Shown one piece after another: positions 44,881-53,680 of a DNA stretch of 64,000 nt. Made by a program: the position numbers and the translations under genes. This DNA comes from Phytohabitans rumicis (GTDB lineage: Bacteria > Actinomycetota > Actinomycetes > Mycobacteriales > Micromonosporaceae): contig NZ_BLPG01000001.1 of the NCBI RefSeq assembly GCF_011764445.1, forward strand, positions 7,147,001 to 7,211,000. Reading direction: 5' to 3'. The notes beneath the pieces were generated by a model. That model was not told the origin of the DNA. It searched no databases and saw only the letters and a list, made by a program, of their open reading frames with translations. How positions within the stretch are numbered: position 1 is the stretch's first letter; the number at the start of each line of letters is the position of its first letter.

Positions 44881-45399
44881 TTAGGCGGCGATCGGCAGCC
44901 GCCGGATGCGCAGCGGCGGGATCCGCCACCATGAGGCGGCGACGGTGTTGGGCTGCGCGGGGTGGGCGATGACCTCGTAGTCCCGGATCCAGACCGCGTA
45001 CCAGTCCTCGGCCGGTGCTCCCATCCGCAACTGTTGGTCGGCGCTGACCGGGATGCCGGCCAGGGCCGGGTGTTCGCTTGCCCGGTGCCGGTCGCGGCGC
45101 CCGGCCAGCATCGGGCAGGCCCGGGCGCTGTAAGCGGCGCAGGGTGGGCATACCGCCGGCTCGGCGGTGCACTGGTAGGCGAAGTCAGAGCTCCGGGCGA
45201 ACAGCACGGCCCGCGGGCCGAGCGGTTGCCCGCAGACCTGGCAGGTGCGGCTGTGCAGGAAGCGGTACTGCGCCAGCTCGGAGATCTTGCCGAACAGCGG
45301 CACGCCGGTGCGCGTGATCGGGGTGATCCGGGGCACCACCAGTCCGCCCGAGCAAGGCAATCCGCCCAGATGGACCGGGATGTCAGGCGTCCGTGTCAT
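44881..45399 (-). CDS. Cys-rich zinc-ribbon-like protein
   Basis: 172 residues from ATG 45399, 17 bases inside the end of the DprA-like gene. Two CxxC units, SRTCQVCGQPLG and AVCPPCAAYSARACPML, suggest a zinc site. The remainder contains PRITPITRTGVPLFGKISEL and YAVWIRDYEVIAHPAQPN. No family known; co-translated with dprA-like. Confidence 0.5.
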   Translation of the reverse strand: MTRTPDIPVHLGGLPCSGGLVVPRITPITRTGVPLFGKISELAQYRFLHSRTCQVCGQPLGPRAVLFARSSDFAYQCTAEPAVCPPCAAYSARACPMLAGRRDRHRASEHPALAGIPVSADQQLRMGAPAEDWYAVWIRDYEVIAHPAQPNTVAASWWRIPPLRIRRLPIAA

Positions 45400-46336
45400 C
45401 GGAGCCTCCCACCGGCGGGCTGCTGCTTGGCCAGGGGATGCGGCGCAGGTCGGCGACAACGTCGTCGACGCCCGTGACCAGGCGAGTCTGCGGCTGCGTA
45501 CGTAGCAGTTCGTGGCAGCCGGCAGAAGTCGCCGACGTGATCGGGCCGGGCACGACCATGCCGACCCGGCCCGCCGTGAGGGCATGCCGGGCCACGCCTA
45601 ACGCGTGGCTGCGCCAGGATGCTTCGACCACGACGGTGCCGGCGGACAGCGCCGCCAGCATGGCCAGGTTGGTTTTGACCCGTTCCCGGGTTGGTTGGGC
45701 TCCGGCGGGCCAGGCGCTCAGCAGCAAACCCTGGTCGGCGAGCTGGCTGAGCAGGTTTCGGTGTTGGGGCGGGTGGATCTGGTCCAGGCCGTGCGGCAGG
45801 ACCGCGACGGCACCGCCATTACCGGTGCTTGTGCCGGCGGCGAGGGCGGCGCGCATTGCAGCGCCGTCGACGCCGAGCGCCGGCGTGGACACCACCGTCC
45901 ACTGCCGGTCGACGAGTTGGAAGGCGAGATCGGAGGCCACGTTTAGGCCGTAGCTGGTGGCGGCCCGCGACCCGACGATGCTGACTGACGTCGCGGGCTG
46001 CGGGATGCGGCCGGGCCCGTGCGCCCACAGGCACACTGGCTGCCAACCGTTCAAGTCGGGGAGGCCGGCCGGCCAGTCCTCGTCCTGTGGGATGAGCACC
46101 TTCCAGCCGGCGCGCTGCGCGTCGGCGAGCACGGCCCTTGCGTTGGCCCACAGCCGGGATTGGGTCAGGTTCCGCAGCCCGGCCCGGACCGCGAGCGGCA
46201 CCTGCCCGGAGGACAGCATGTCTACCGTCTCGGCCGCGCCGTGTGCGGGCAGGAACTGCTGCACGAACGGGTTGCCCGGTTCACATAGCCAGCCGAGCGT
46301 GGCCCGCGCGGTCCGTTCGTCGTGGAATTCGTCCAT
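45383..46336 (-). CDS. DprA/Smf-like DNA-processing protein
   Basis: 317 residues from ATG 46336 (TGATG overlap with the upstream gene). The Rossmann-like DprA core is recognisable: ATSVSIVGSRAATSYGLNVA, VAVLPHGLDQIHPPQHRNLL, ERVKTNLAMLAALSAGTVVV, EASWRSHALGVARHALTAGR and GMVVPGPITSATSAGCHELL. The usual SGGARGID loop is changed to STPALGVDGAA. DprA loads RecA on single-stranded DNA in transformation; plasmid copies like this may protect or process incoming DNA. Confidence 0.8.
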   Translation of the reverse strand: MDEFHDERTARATLGWLCEPGNPFVQQFLPAHGAAETVDMLSSGQVPLAVRAGLRNLTQSRLWANARAVLADAQRAGWKVLIPQDEDWPAGLPDLNGWQPVCLWAHGPGRIPQPATSVSIVGSRAATSYGLNVASDLAFQLVDRQWTVVSTPALGVDGAAMRAALAAGTSTGNGGAVAVLPHGLDQIHPPQHRNLLSQLADQGLLLSAWPAGAQPTRERVKTNLAMLAALSAGTVVVEASWRSHALGVARHALTAGRVGMVVPGPITSATSAGCHELLRTQPQTRLVTGVDDVVADLRRIPWPSSSPPVGGSDDTDA

Positions 46337-46794
46337 CAGGCCACCTCCGCAGTGAGATCTCCCGGGCTGGCGGTAGCGGCCGCGGTCAGGTCCGGGTCGG
46401 CCGGGTCGCCGGCCGTGTGGTCGGCGGTCGGATCCAGTTCGTCGGGTGGGGTCAGGTCGGTCAGGATGTGCCTGGCCACGCGCAGGACCGTTTCGGCGCT
46501 TTGCTTGATCAGGTCGAGGTTGCCGTCGGCCCAGCCGAACACGTAGGCGTCGCTGTAGGCCGCGCTGTCCAACCCCACGGCTCGCAGCACGATGTGCGCG
46601 ACATTTTCCGCCTCGGTCTCGAACCGGCCACGGTGCAGGTCCTGGCCGGAGGCGTCGTCGAGGTGCCCGCAGCGGATGTGCGCAAGTTCTTTTCTGCACC
46701 GCGTGGGCGGGTCTGTTGGCCAGGCTGGTGGTCGTCGGGAGATCAAGGGCGGGGGCACGGCCGTATCGCCGTGCCTAATGCAGAGCGTTCGCAT
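46336..46794 (-). CDS. ArdC C-terminal zincin-like protein
   Basis: 152 residues from ATG 46794 (AAGGAG upstream). The core KELAHIRCGHL then FETEAENVAHIVLRAVGLDS and YSDAYVFGWADGNLDLIKQS is the pattern of the metallopeptidase half of ArdC/LtrC-type antirestriction proteins. The first zinc ligand of HELAH is Lys here. The N-terminal single-strand DNA-binding half is absent but occurs at 50.7-51.3 kb. The first 20 residues overlap a hairpin (GGCACGGC/GCCGTGCC, 46754-46775). An AAAA run just before the motif could hide a frameshift. Confidence 0.6.
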   Translation of the reverse strand: MRTLCIRHGDTAVPPPLISRRPPAWPTDPPTRCRKELAHIRCGHLDDASGQDLHRGRFETEAENVAHIVLRAVGLDSAAYSDAYVFGWADGNLDLIKQSAETVLRVARHILTDLTPPDELDPTADHTAGDPADPDLTAAATASPGDLTAEVA

Positions 46795-46802
46795 GGTTCT
46801 CC

Positions 46803-48023
46803 TTAGCGACGGACCAGGGTGAGCAGTCGCCGGTGGGCGCGGCTCTTGAGGTCGTCGTTGCTGCCTTCCAGTACGGCGGTGGCGCGAGCGGCCAGGTTGT
46901 TGCCGCGCAGCGACCCCGTCGGACGGACTACCTGCTTCCAGTCGGCGTACTCGGTGAGCGCGCGTTCGGCGGCGTAGGCCGTGTTCCCCAGCTGTGCGGC
47001 GTTGGTGGTGTAGAGGTCGACCAGTTCGTCGGTCCGTCGCCGGTGGCTGTTCTTGGCGCGGGTGGAGGTGTCGTCGGCCGGTGGTTGCCACAGGTCGTCA
47101 ACGACGCGACGGAATTCAGCCAACGCCAGGTCGGTGCGGGCCAGGGCCTCTTCCTCGGCGGCGAACTGGTCGAAGTATGTGACGGAGAGGCCGAGCGTGC
47201 GGCGGGCTTCGTCGATCCGGTCGCGGGCGTTGCGGGTGTGCCGCACGCCCCAGCGGGTGACGGCGTCGCGTAGCGCGAACCGTTCGGTGTTGCGGCATAC
47301 GGGCCGCCATGGGGTGACGACCACGTGGAACAGGCTGGAGCCGTCGTGGCTGTTGAGTGCCACGATGAACGGGACTATCTGATCGGCCACGCCTGCCGCG
47401 TCGATGGTGACGGTGTGGGGCAGGCGCATGCAGATGAACACTCGCCGCCCGTCGCGGACCGCGCCGGCGGACTCCCAGATGACGTCGTGACGGTCGACGA
47501 GGTCTTGCAGGAATGCGAATGCGTCGTGGTTTTGCAGCACTTCGTACTTGGTTCCGACGACGCCGAGTCCGGCGCCGGTGTCTTCGCGGACGGTGACGAA
47601 GTGCTCCGCCAGTACGCGGTGCGGGCCGTTGAGGCTGTTGCGGAACTCGACTGGTCGGCGGGCCACGTCGAAGTCGATGCCGCCGAGCTTGAGGACGTCC
47701 TCGACGTCGGTGGTGCCGCCGGGCACGACGTTGCCTAGCTGGTGCCAGGCGGGCACGCTGCTGTAGAGGGCGACGTGGCCGCGGCTGGTGTCCAGGCCGT
47801 GCTGCGGCAGGATCTGTCCATCCTGTTGCTGGATCAGGACTTCGCCGTTGTCCCAGCTGCCGGGGTCGTTGACCCGGAACCGGCCGTTGCCGAGTGGGAT
47901 GAGCTTGCCGTTGGCGACGCGGGCGTCGAAGTCAGCCTGCCTGGCGGCAGCGGCTTGGATCTGGTCGGCGCGTTCGGCGGCGAACGCCGCGTTGACGTCG
48001 CTTGCCTGTGCGGTGCTGGACAT
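46803..48023 (-). CDS. DUF932 phage/plasmid-like protein
   Basis: 406 residues from ATG 48023 (GGAAGGAGC upstream). Family features: ALYSSVPAWHQLGNVVPGGT, the central VGTKYEVLQNHDAFAFLQDL, and VFICMRLPHTVTIDAAGVAD, NSHDGSSLFHVVVTPWRPVC, RNTERFALRDAVTRWGVRHT. DUF932 proteins are frequent on plasmids and phages and are linked to DNA mobility; biochemical role unknown. Confidence 0.88.
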   Translation of the reverse strand: MSSTAQASDVNAAFAAERADQIQAAAARQADFDARVANGKLIPLGNGRFRVNDPGSWDNGEVLIQQQDGQILPQHGLDTSRGHVALYSSVPAWHQLGNVVPGGTTDVEDVLKLGGIDFDVARRPVEFRNSLNGPHRVLAEHFVTVREDTGAGLGVVGTKYEVLQNHDAFAFLQDLVDRHDVIWESAGAVRDGRRVFICMRLPHTVTIDAAGVADQIVPFIVALNSHDGSSLFHVVVTPWRPVCRNTERFALRDAVTRWGVRHTRNARDRIDEARRTLGLSVTYFDQFAAEEEALARTDLALAEFRRVVDDLWQPPADDTSTRAKNSHRRRTDELVDLYTTNAAQLGNTAYAAERALTEYADWKQVVRPTGSLRGNNLAARATAVLEGSNDDLKSRAHRRLLTLVRR

Positions 48024-48205
48024 GGGGTGGTGCTCCTTCCGGGTATGTGGACCCGGGCGCCTGACGGCGTCCCGGGTGTGGTGCCGAACCGGAACGCCGT
48101 CGGGCGTGACGTGCTATGGGCAGACCAGCTGTGGCGGCGCCGGATCAGGGCGACGCCTGTGGAGTTGGCCGGACAGTTGTTGGGGGTCAGGGTCAGCGAG
48201 CTAGG

Positions 48206-49345
48206 TCACGGCTGGCGCTGCCCACGTCGATGGCCTAGCGAACACGGAGAGTCACTGAAGGGACGCCGTCGGCGAACCAGCCCTTGTTTCTTTTTGGGCA
48301 TGACGGGAAGGCCGAGGTTGACGGCTGTCCGTCGCATGTGGACGAGCTTCTGTTCGGCCGCGGCCAGACTGGTCTGTAGCCCCTCGACCTCACCGAGCCA
48401 GCTACGTTCGTGTGCTTCGGTGATGCGTTCGCGGAGGCTGGCGATGATGGCTTCGAGGCGCTGTTGTTGGGCAGGGTCCGGGCGCAGCATCGGGCAGCGG
48501 ATGCAGGAGAATTCGTGCTGGCAGCTGGTGCCGTAGGCGCGCCTGCAGGTGCCGAGTTCAATTTTGCGTTTGGCGAAGTGCCCGAGAAACTCGTCCCATT
48601 CGCTGTCGGTGGGTTCGCGGTACTCCTCGCTCGGGCGCAGCTTGCGCCGGCGCGCGATGAACGCGCGGTGATGGCCGATGACGTCCTGGTCGTAGACGGC
48701 GACGTAGGTCTGGGTCGTAGCGATCGAGTCGTGGCCTAGGATCTTTGCGGCGATGTGCACGGGCAGGCCGGATGCGACCGCTTCGGTGGCGAAGAAAGCG
48801 CCGGAAGTCGTGTGGGCTGAAGGCGGCCGGGGTGCCGTCCGGGTTGGTGATTGCGGCTGCGGCGACGAGCTCGTCGAGGAGGTCCTTGACCCGGGTGTGC
48901 GTGATCGCGATGGTGTTCAATCCCCACCGACGCTGGAACAGGAACGGCAGTGGCGGGCTGTGAAGCCGTTCGGCGTGGTCGTACCGGGTGACCAGCGGCA
49001 CGCGTTCGTTGCCGCCACGGACACGGTGGATGACCTGGGCGAACACGTTGGCCAGCTCCGGGCCTATAACCGGCAGTCGTTCCTTGTCAGTCTTGGACGG
49101 GGTGATCTGCAGCATCGGGATCACCTCGCCCGTGGTGGGCAGGGTGTAGGAGACGAAGGAGCGGTGGGTGATCTCCAACATCTCCCCGATCCGCACGCCT
49201 GTGTGCCGGAAGACCTCGACGCAGGCCCAGGCCCAGAACGCCCGCTCGTCCTCACGGAGCAGGTTCCGACGCAGCCGGGTTCCGTCCGGGGCGGTGCCGT
49301 AGATGACACCTGGCCGTCCTCCGCCGCCGAGCTGGGGGTCGGTGG
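48206..49345 (-). pseudogene. Tyrosine integrase, C-terminal catalytic part with frameshifts
   Basis: Continues the integrase of the chimeric ORF in other frames. From about 49345: GVIYGTAPDGTRLRRNLLRE, then EVFRHTGVRIGEMLEITHRS (catalytic Arg), and HDFRR. After another shift near 48797: FATEAVASGLPVHIAAKILG, HDSIATTQTYVAVYDQDVIG (His and catalytic Tyr), and a Cys-containing tail (CQHEFSCIRCPML) with a coiled coil. All catalytic residues remain, but two shifts of the same non-deletion type separate them, so it is a genuine pseudogene or a badly damaged one. Confidence 0.7.
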
Positions 49346-51336
49346 GCCAGGGCGGTGCGGCGCAGCGTTTGCCCGGCGGCGGTGAACAGCTCGCCCGGCG
49401 CGACCTGGCGGGCCGCCGACAGTAGCGCGGCGGCGTTCGAGCGATGCTCCGAGGCGGTGTCCACGATGCGTGGCAGCAGCGGTGCGAGTTCGCGGATGCG
49501 TTGGTGGATCCGGGATTGGCGATGCTTGGCGGCCTTGGTCATGCCGGCCAGGTCACGGGAGTCAACAGGGGACGGTGCGGCCCACTGCGCCCACCGGGCA
49601 GGATCCTCAAGCGCCCAGTGGCTCAGGTCGGCGTAGAACGCGCGGACCGCCATCAGAATCGAGTAAGGGTCCTGGCGTTCTTGGCCGAGATTGTGGTTGC
49701 CGTAGCGGACGTGACGCAGCCGTTTCTTCCACGGCCGCGAGATCGCCTCGTCCAGGTGCAGTGAGTCGATGCCGGGATGGTGGAGTTCGAGGTCCTTCCA
49801 GAACAACAGGACCAGCTTGGTGGCCAGGCTGCGGATCGTCTTGTAGTCCAGACCGGGTTGCCGCTTGTGCAGGTAGTCGACGAACATGTCCCGCACTGGG
49901 CGGCAGACAACGTTGTAGCCGTCGACGATCTCCTCGATCGACAGCTGCCCGCGGCGGCTCGCGGCGAAGATAGTGGGCGGCGCATCGGCCGGCAGGATGC
50001 CCTCCTTGCGCAGCAGCGCGTACCACAGCGAGTGCTGCCGGGCGTTCGCGTAGCCGGTCTGCGCGCGGTATGCCTCGGCGCAGTCCACGACCGTGATATC
50101 GGCCAGGAGCCCGCCGTTGTGCATGAGCATCCGCGCCAGCTGGGTGAACGCGCTGCGGCGATCCAGGACGGTCAGCGCCCTGTTCGCATCGCATCGCGCA
50201 GTCAGGACGGCGAAGCCGGAAGGGTCGCGCAGCTGCTCGAACCGCTGGTAGAGGGTGTTCGACGGCGCCGAATACAGCCAGATGTAGCTCGGCCGGATCA
50301 CGTCGAGCAGGATCAGCCTGCCAGCCGCCCCGGTCATCTGAGCCCGCCAGGCCCGACGGTCACTGGCCACACCATGCGCATCGGGCAAGTCGGTCCACGC
50401 CTTGCCGGCCGTATCAGCGCCAGAGGCGAGCCACCGCTGCTGCCAGGCCTCGCCCGGAAAGCCGGCCAACCAGCCCAGCAGCTGCCGAACCCCCAGGACG
50501 CGCCGCGACCGCTCCTTGCGCACGACGCCCGCCTCGAACGCCTCCGTTGCGGCCAGGATCTCCTCGACGCTGCGCTGCGAGGAGGTCCAGACGGTGGGCC
50601 GGGCGACCGCTGGGGTGGGCAAGGACGGCGTGACGAAGTCGTGCTCACCGGACTTGCGGCGGGACGGACGCGCGCCGCGCAGCAGCGTCGCGACGGTGAG
50701 CTCGAACGTGTAACCCTGATCCTTGATCAGAGCGATGAGGTCGTCGAACACACCGGTCGGATCGTCCCCGGTCAACAGCTGCGGCCCGTCGCCGCGCTGG
50801 AGGATGCGGCGGCGCACGATCGCGGTCGGTGGCTCGAACGGCTCCCCGTCGGTCTGCGACGGGTCAAAGGTGTTGGCCAGGCCGAAGCCCACCACCTGTA
50901 CGGCCGGGCGGCCGGACGGTTCCCGCGCAACCTTGCGGCCGGCGGCTTCCCACTCGGAGGCCTGTTCCTCGGTTGGCCGCCGCCGGATCGGCGCCCAGAT
51001 CTTGAACGCCTTCTCCCCGGCGCGCACATACCGGCTGTGGGCCTTCCACCCGGTCGAGCCGTCCCTCTTGCCGTACGGCAGGAAGTAGCGCGGTTCGATG
51101 CCGCGCTCCTCGGCCTGGACCAGCAGCAGGATCTGGTTGCCGAGGCTGTAGCGGGCACCGAACGTGGCGACGCGGTCGATGAACTCGACCCACCGCGCCG
51201 GCTCGGCGGCCATCGCTGCCAGCCGGGCGTCGAAATCGGCCTTGATCTTCGCCAGCAACTCGGCGCGATCCTCCGCGCCTATAGCTGTCTTGCTGGCCTT
51301 CCTGTTCCGCCCAGCCTTGATGGCTGTGCATTTCAT
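49252..51336 (-). CDS. Chimeric ORF: ArdC N-terminal domain joined to integrase N-terminal part
   Basis: 694 residues from ATG 51336. Residues 1 to about 213 are the ArdC single-strand DNA-binding domain: VEFIDRVATFGARYSLGNQI, LFLPYGK-type strand, SRYVRAGEKAFKIWAPIRRR and VQVVGFGLANTFDPSQTDGE. At ELTV (about 50697) the match ends, and residues 220-690 are the N-terminal and core-binding part of a large site-specific integrase (QRSVEEILAATEAFEAGVVR, LLADITVVDCAEAYRAQTGY, DYKTIRSLATKLVLLFWKDL). The fusion probably arose when an integrase-bearing element inserted into ardC. Confidence 0.65.
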   Translation of the reverse strand: MKCTAIKAGRNRKASKTAIGAEDRAELLAKIKADFDARLAAMAAEPARWVEFIDRVATFGARYSLGNQILLLVQAEERGIEPRYFLPYGKRDGSTGWKAHSRYVRAGEKAFKIWAPIRRRPTEEQASEWEAAGRKVAREPSGRPAVQVVGFGLANTFDPSQTDGEPFEPPTAIVRRRILQRGDGPQLLTGDDPTGVFDDLIALIKDQGYTFELTVATLLRGARPSRRKSGEHDFVTPSLPTPAVARPTVWTSSQRSVEEILAATEAFEAGVVRKERSRRVLGVRQLLGWLAGFPGEAWQQRWLASGADTAGKAWTDLPDAHGVASDRRAWRAQMTGAAGRLILLDVIRPSYIWLYSAPSNTLYQRFEQLRDPSGFAVLTARCDANRALTVLDRRSAFTQLARMLMHNGGLLADITVVDCAEAYRAQTGYANARQHSLWYALLRKEGILPADAPPTIFAASRRGQLSIEEIVDGYNVVCRPVRDMFVDYLHKRQPGLDYKTIRSLATKLVLLFWKDLELHHPGIDSLHLDEAISRPWKKRLRHVRYGNHNLGQERQDPYSILMAVRAFYADLSHWALEDPARWAQWAAPSPVDSRDLAGMTKAAKHRQSRIHQRIRELAPLLPRIVDTASEHRSNAAALLSAARQVAPGELFTAAGQTLRRTALAHRPPARRRRTARCHLRHRPGRNPAASEPAP

Positions 51337-51427
51337 AGGCCGGATCGTGAGCCCGCGCGGCGACGGTTCGCGATGGCCAGCGGCCCGCACGGCCGCTCGT
51401 CTCAGTGGCCGATGCCGGTTCGATGGG

Positions 51428-52051
51428 CTACTTGGCGCGGTCGTAGAACTCCCGCAGCGTGGCCAGTTGGAAGTCGTTGCTGTGGTGGCCGTACCGGCTG
51501 GGATCGGCGCGCCGGGCCACACGCCACAATTTGGCGTCGGTGGGGCGCAGCCAGCCACGCCGTTGCACCCGGGTGCGCAGGTCCCGAAGGGAACGCTCCA
51601 CTGCGGACACATACACCGAGTCCGACGACGACGGTTCGGGTTGGCCCGCCAGCTCCTGCTCGACGTCCTGGTAACAGACCCGGCAGCACAGGATCCACTC
51701 GCAGTAGGTGGGGGTGGCCTGGCAACACAGGGTCAGATACGTGAGGCCGCCGGAGTTGGCCGTGTAGGGCCAACCCCGCTGGTCCACCAGCGGCGGCGAC
51801 TGGATCCAGTAAGAGGCGAGGCCGATGACCAGCCGCTGCCGCTGCGGCTGTGGCAGCGCCACGATCTGGTGGAGCAGACCGTTGAGCGCCGCGCGCCGCA
51901 TCCGGCCCGCACGCACCCAGCCCCAGCCGTTTGCGACAGCCGGATCAACGCCGGTGTCGGCGATGACACGGCGGTCGGTCTTGTCGTCGATATCTAACCG
52001 GGCGGCGATGTACGCCTGCAAACCGGGTGTCTGGTCGGGTAGACCCAGCAT
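51428..52051 (-). CDS. Hypothetical protein (207 aa)
   Basis: ATG 52051 follows AAGGAGTCAC. It begins LGLPDQTPGLQAYIAARLDI and has a Cys-rich middle (YLTLCCQATPTYCEWILCCR, VCYQDVEQEL) and a basic end (RYGHHSNDFQLATLREFYDR). The cysteines may bind a metal. Unknown family; upstream of the ardC piece in the same direction. Confidence 0.55.
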   Translation of the reverse strand: MLGLPDQTPGLQAYIAARLDIDDKTDRRVIADTGVDPAVANGWGWVRAGRMRRAALNGLLHQIVALPQPQRQRLVIGLASYWIQSPPLVDQRGWPYTANSGGLTYLTLCCQATPTYCEWILCCRVCYQDVEQELAGQPEPSSSDSVYVSAVERSLRDLRTRVQRRGWLRPTDAKLWRVARRADPSRYGHHSNDFQLATLREFYDRAK

Positions 52052-52059
52052 GTGACTCC

Positions 52060-52281
52060 TTAACAGGTGTAGTGGGTGATAGCGGCGGCGAGGTCGGCGA
52101 TCTTGTCGCGAGTCCGGGTCGATCGCTTGGGTGGCCATTCATCCACGCTGCCGGAGAGGACCTCCGCGACCGTGGCTGCCGCGGATTTCGACGGCGGTTG
52201 TAGGCAAGACGCGGCAACTGCCGCGAGAAGCTGCAACGTGCGAGATCAGGTGCGGATCGTCGATTCAGGTACCGATGGCAT
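52060..52281 (-). pseudogene. Small ORF with an early stop
   Basis: ATG 52281 after AGGGG gives MPSVPESTIRT, a TGA, then in the same frame RTLQLLAAVAASCLQPPSKS and AAATVAEVLSGSVDEWPPKR, DKIADLAAAITHYTC to TAA 52060. Either a small gene with a nonsense change or a shorter ORF starting at TTG 52236. Codon use looks real. Confidence 0.35.
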
Positions 52282-52431
52282 GGCCCCTGCAGACATCGGG
52301 GCTTTGCCGCAGGCGACTCCCCAACTTGTCGGCGCTCCTGGCGCCGGTGCTCAGGACGGCTATGATGGGCAGCGAGCAGGGGAATGCCTGCGCCGATATG
52401 AAGGCGAGAACCTGAGATCCTTCATGAAGGT

Positions 52432-53508
52432 TTAGCCAGGTTGACCTAACGGTGCACCATGTTGGGCCATGAATGGCTCCGGCGGAACTGCACCGTCCGA
52501 TGTGGAATCTGAGTTGACATGCACCTCGAAGTGGAGGTGTGGTCCGCTGGAATGGCCGGTGCTGCCGACCACTCCGATCGGGGCACCGACGGGTACCGCG
52601 TCTCCTACGTGGACGGTTGGCTGGCGGCCGAGGTGGCAGTATCTGGTTATTATTCCGCCTTCGTGGGCCAGGTCGATGTACCAGCCACAGCCGCGGGTCA
52701 GGTCCTTGTCGCCGTCGCGGTGGCAACCCCAGTCACTGTCGTCGCGGACGTCGATGGCGTTGCAGCGAACGCGGACGACCTGTCCGGCTGCCGCGGCCCG
52801 GACGATGGTGCCGCGGGGTGCGCCGAGGTCCACGCCGTCGTGGGTCGGACGTTCGGCTGTCCGGAAGCCGGAGGTGACCGGTGCCTGGACGGGCTGGGTC
52901 CAGCCGTTGGGGGCGCAGCTGGCCAGGCCCAAGGTCTCGCTGATCGTGGTGACTAGCTTGGCGGCGTGCTCCGCCCACTTCTGGTAGGCGTTCGGGCGCG
53001 CCGATTTCTGTACCGCTTGTGCGGCCTCGGCCAGAGGCATCGTCTGCCAGCCGTCGACGGTGGCGAGTTTGCGGTAGAACGCTTGGGATGCGTAGACGGG
53101 GTCGGTGAGCTCCTGCGGTGTGCCCCAGCCTTGGCTGGGGCGTTGTTGGAACAGGCCGAGGCTGTCGTGGTCGACCGGGGTGGTGAGGTTGTAGAGGCTG
53201 GATTCGGTGATAGCGGTGGCGACGGCGATTACCCAGGCCTGGCTGGGTAGGCCGGTGTCGGCGCCGACCTGGATGATGGTGACGGCGTTGCCGACCTGTT
53301 CGGAGTTGAATGGCTCGATCGGTGACCATTGCTTGGGCGGCCCGGACGTTGTTGCGGGGGCGGCGCCGGTGCTGTGTGTTGCGGTGGGGCTGGCGGTGGT
53401 GGTGCAGGCGGATGCGGTGCCGCCGGTGAGCACGGCGGTGCCGGCGCCGCAGACGAGGACGATGCCAAGGCCGGCGGCGACGATGGTGGCGATCGCGCGG
53501 CTGCTCAT
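52432..53508 (-). CDS. Secreted M23 peptidase with transglycosylase-like N-terminal domain
   Basis: 358 residues from ATG 53508. Signal/anchor helix AIATIVAAGLGIVLVCGAGT, a Thr/Pro linker, a lysozyme-like domain (ITESSLYNLTTPVDHDSLGL, FQQRPSQGWGTPQELTD), then an M23/LytM peptidase: RPTHDGVDLGAPRGTIVRAA, RYCHLGRQPTVHVGDAVPVG and SSGPHLHFEVHV with the zinc His/Asp set. Such two-domain wall hydrolases open the peptidoglycan for conjugation machinery. Translation is coupled to an 11-codon leader. Confidence 0.9.
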   Translation of the reverse strand: MSSRAIATIVAAGLGIVLVCGAGTAVLTGGTASACTTTASPTATHSTGAAPATTSGPPKQWSPIEPFNSEQVGNAVTIIQVGADTGLPSQAWVIAVATAITESSLYNLTTPVDHDSLGLFQQRPSQGWGTPQELTDPVYASQAFYRKLATVDGWQTMPLAEAAQAVQKSARPNAYQKWAEHAAKLVTTISETLGLASCAPNGWTQPVQAPVTSGFRTAERPTHDGVDLGAPRGTIVRAAAAGQVVRVRCNAIDVRDDSDWGCHRDGDKDLTRGCGWYIDLAHEGGIITRYCHLGRQPTVHVGDAVPVGAPIGVVGSTGHSSGPHLHFEVHVNSDSTSDGAVPPEPFMAQHGAPLGQPG

Positions 53509-53540
53509 GGGTGATTCTGCCGTGGTGGTGGGCTGGGCAT
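53505..53540 (-). CDS. Leader peptide of the M23 gene (11 aa)
   Basis: MPSPPPRQNHP, preceded by GGAGG (53546-53550); its TGA overlaps the ATG of the peptidase (ATGA). The peptidase start lacks its own good ribosome-binding site, so translation probably passes through this leader. Confidence 0.45.
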   Translation of the reverse strand: MPSPPPRQNHP

Positions 53541-53680
53541 GGTTACCTCCGGGACGTGGGGTTGGGCGACGGGCACGCAAGCTGCTAGGCGACGGGCATG
53601 AGGGTGTGCTGGCCGGCCTTTGCGACAGGGCGACGGGTGGAGCGCGACGGCGTGGAGGAAGGCGCGGTCGACCGGCCGGC

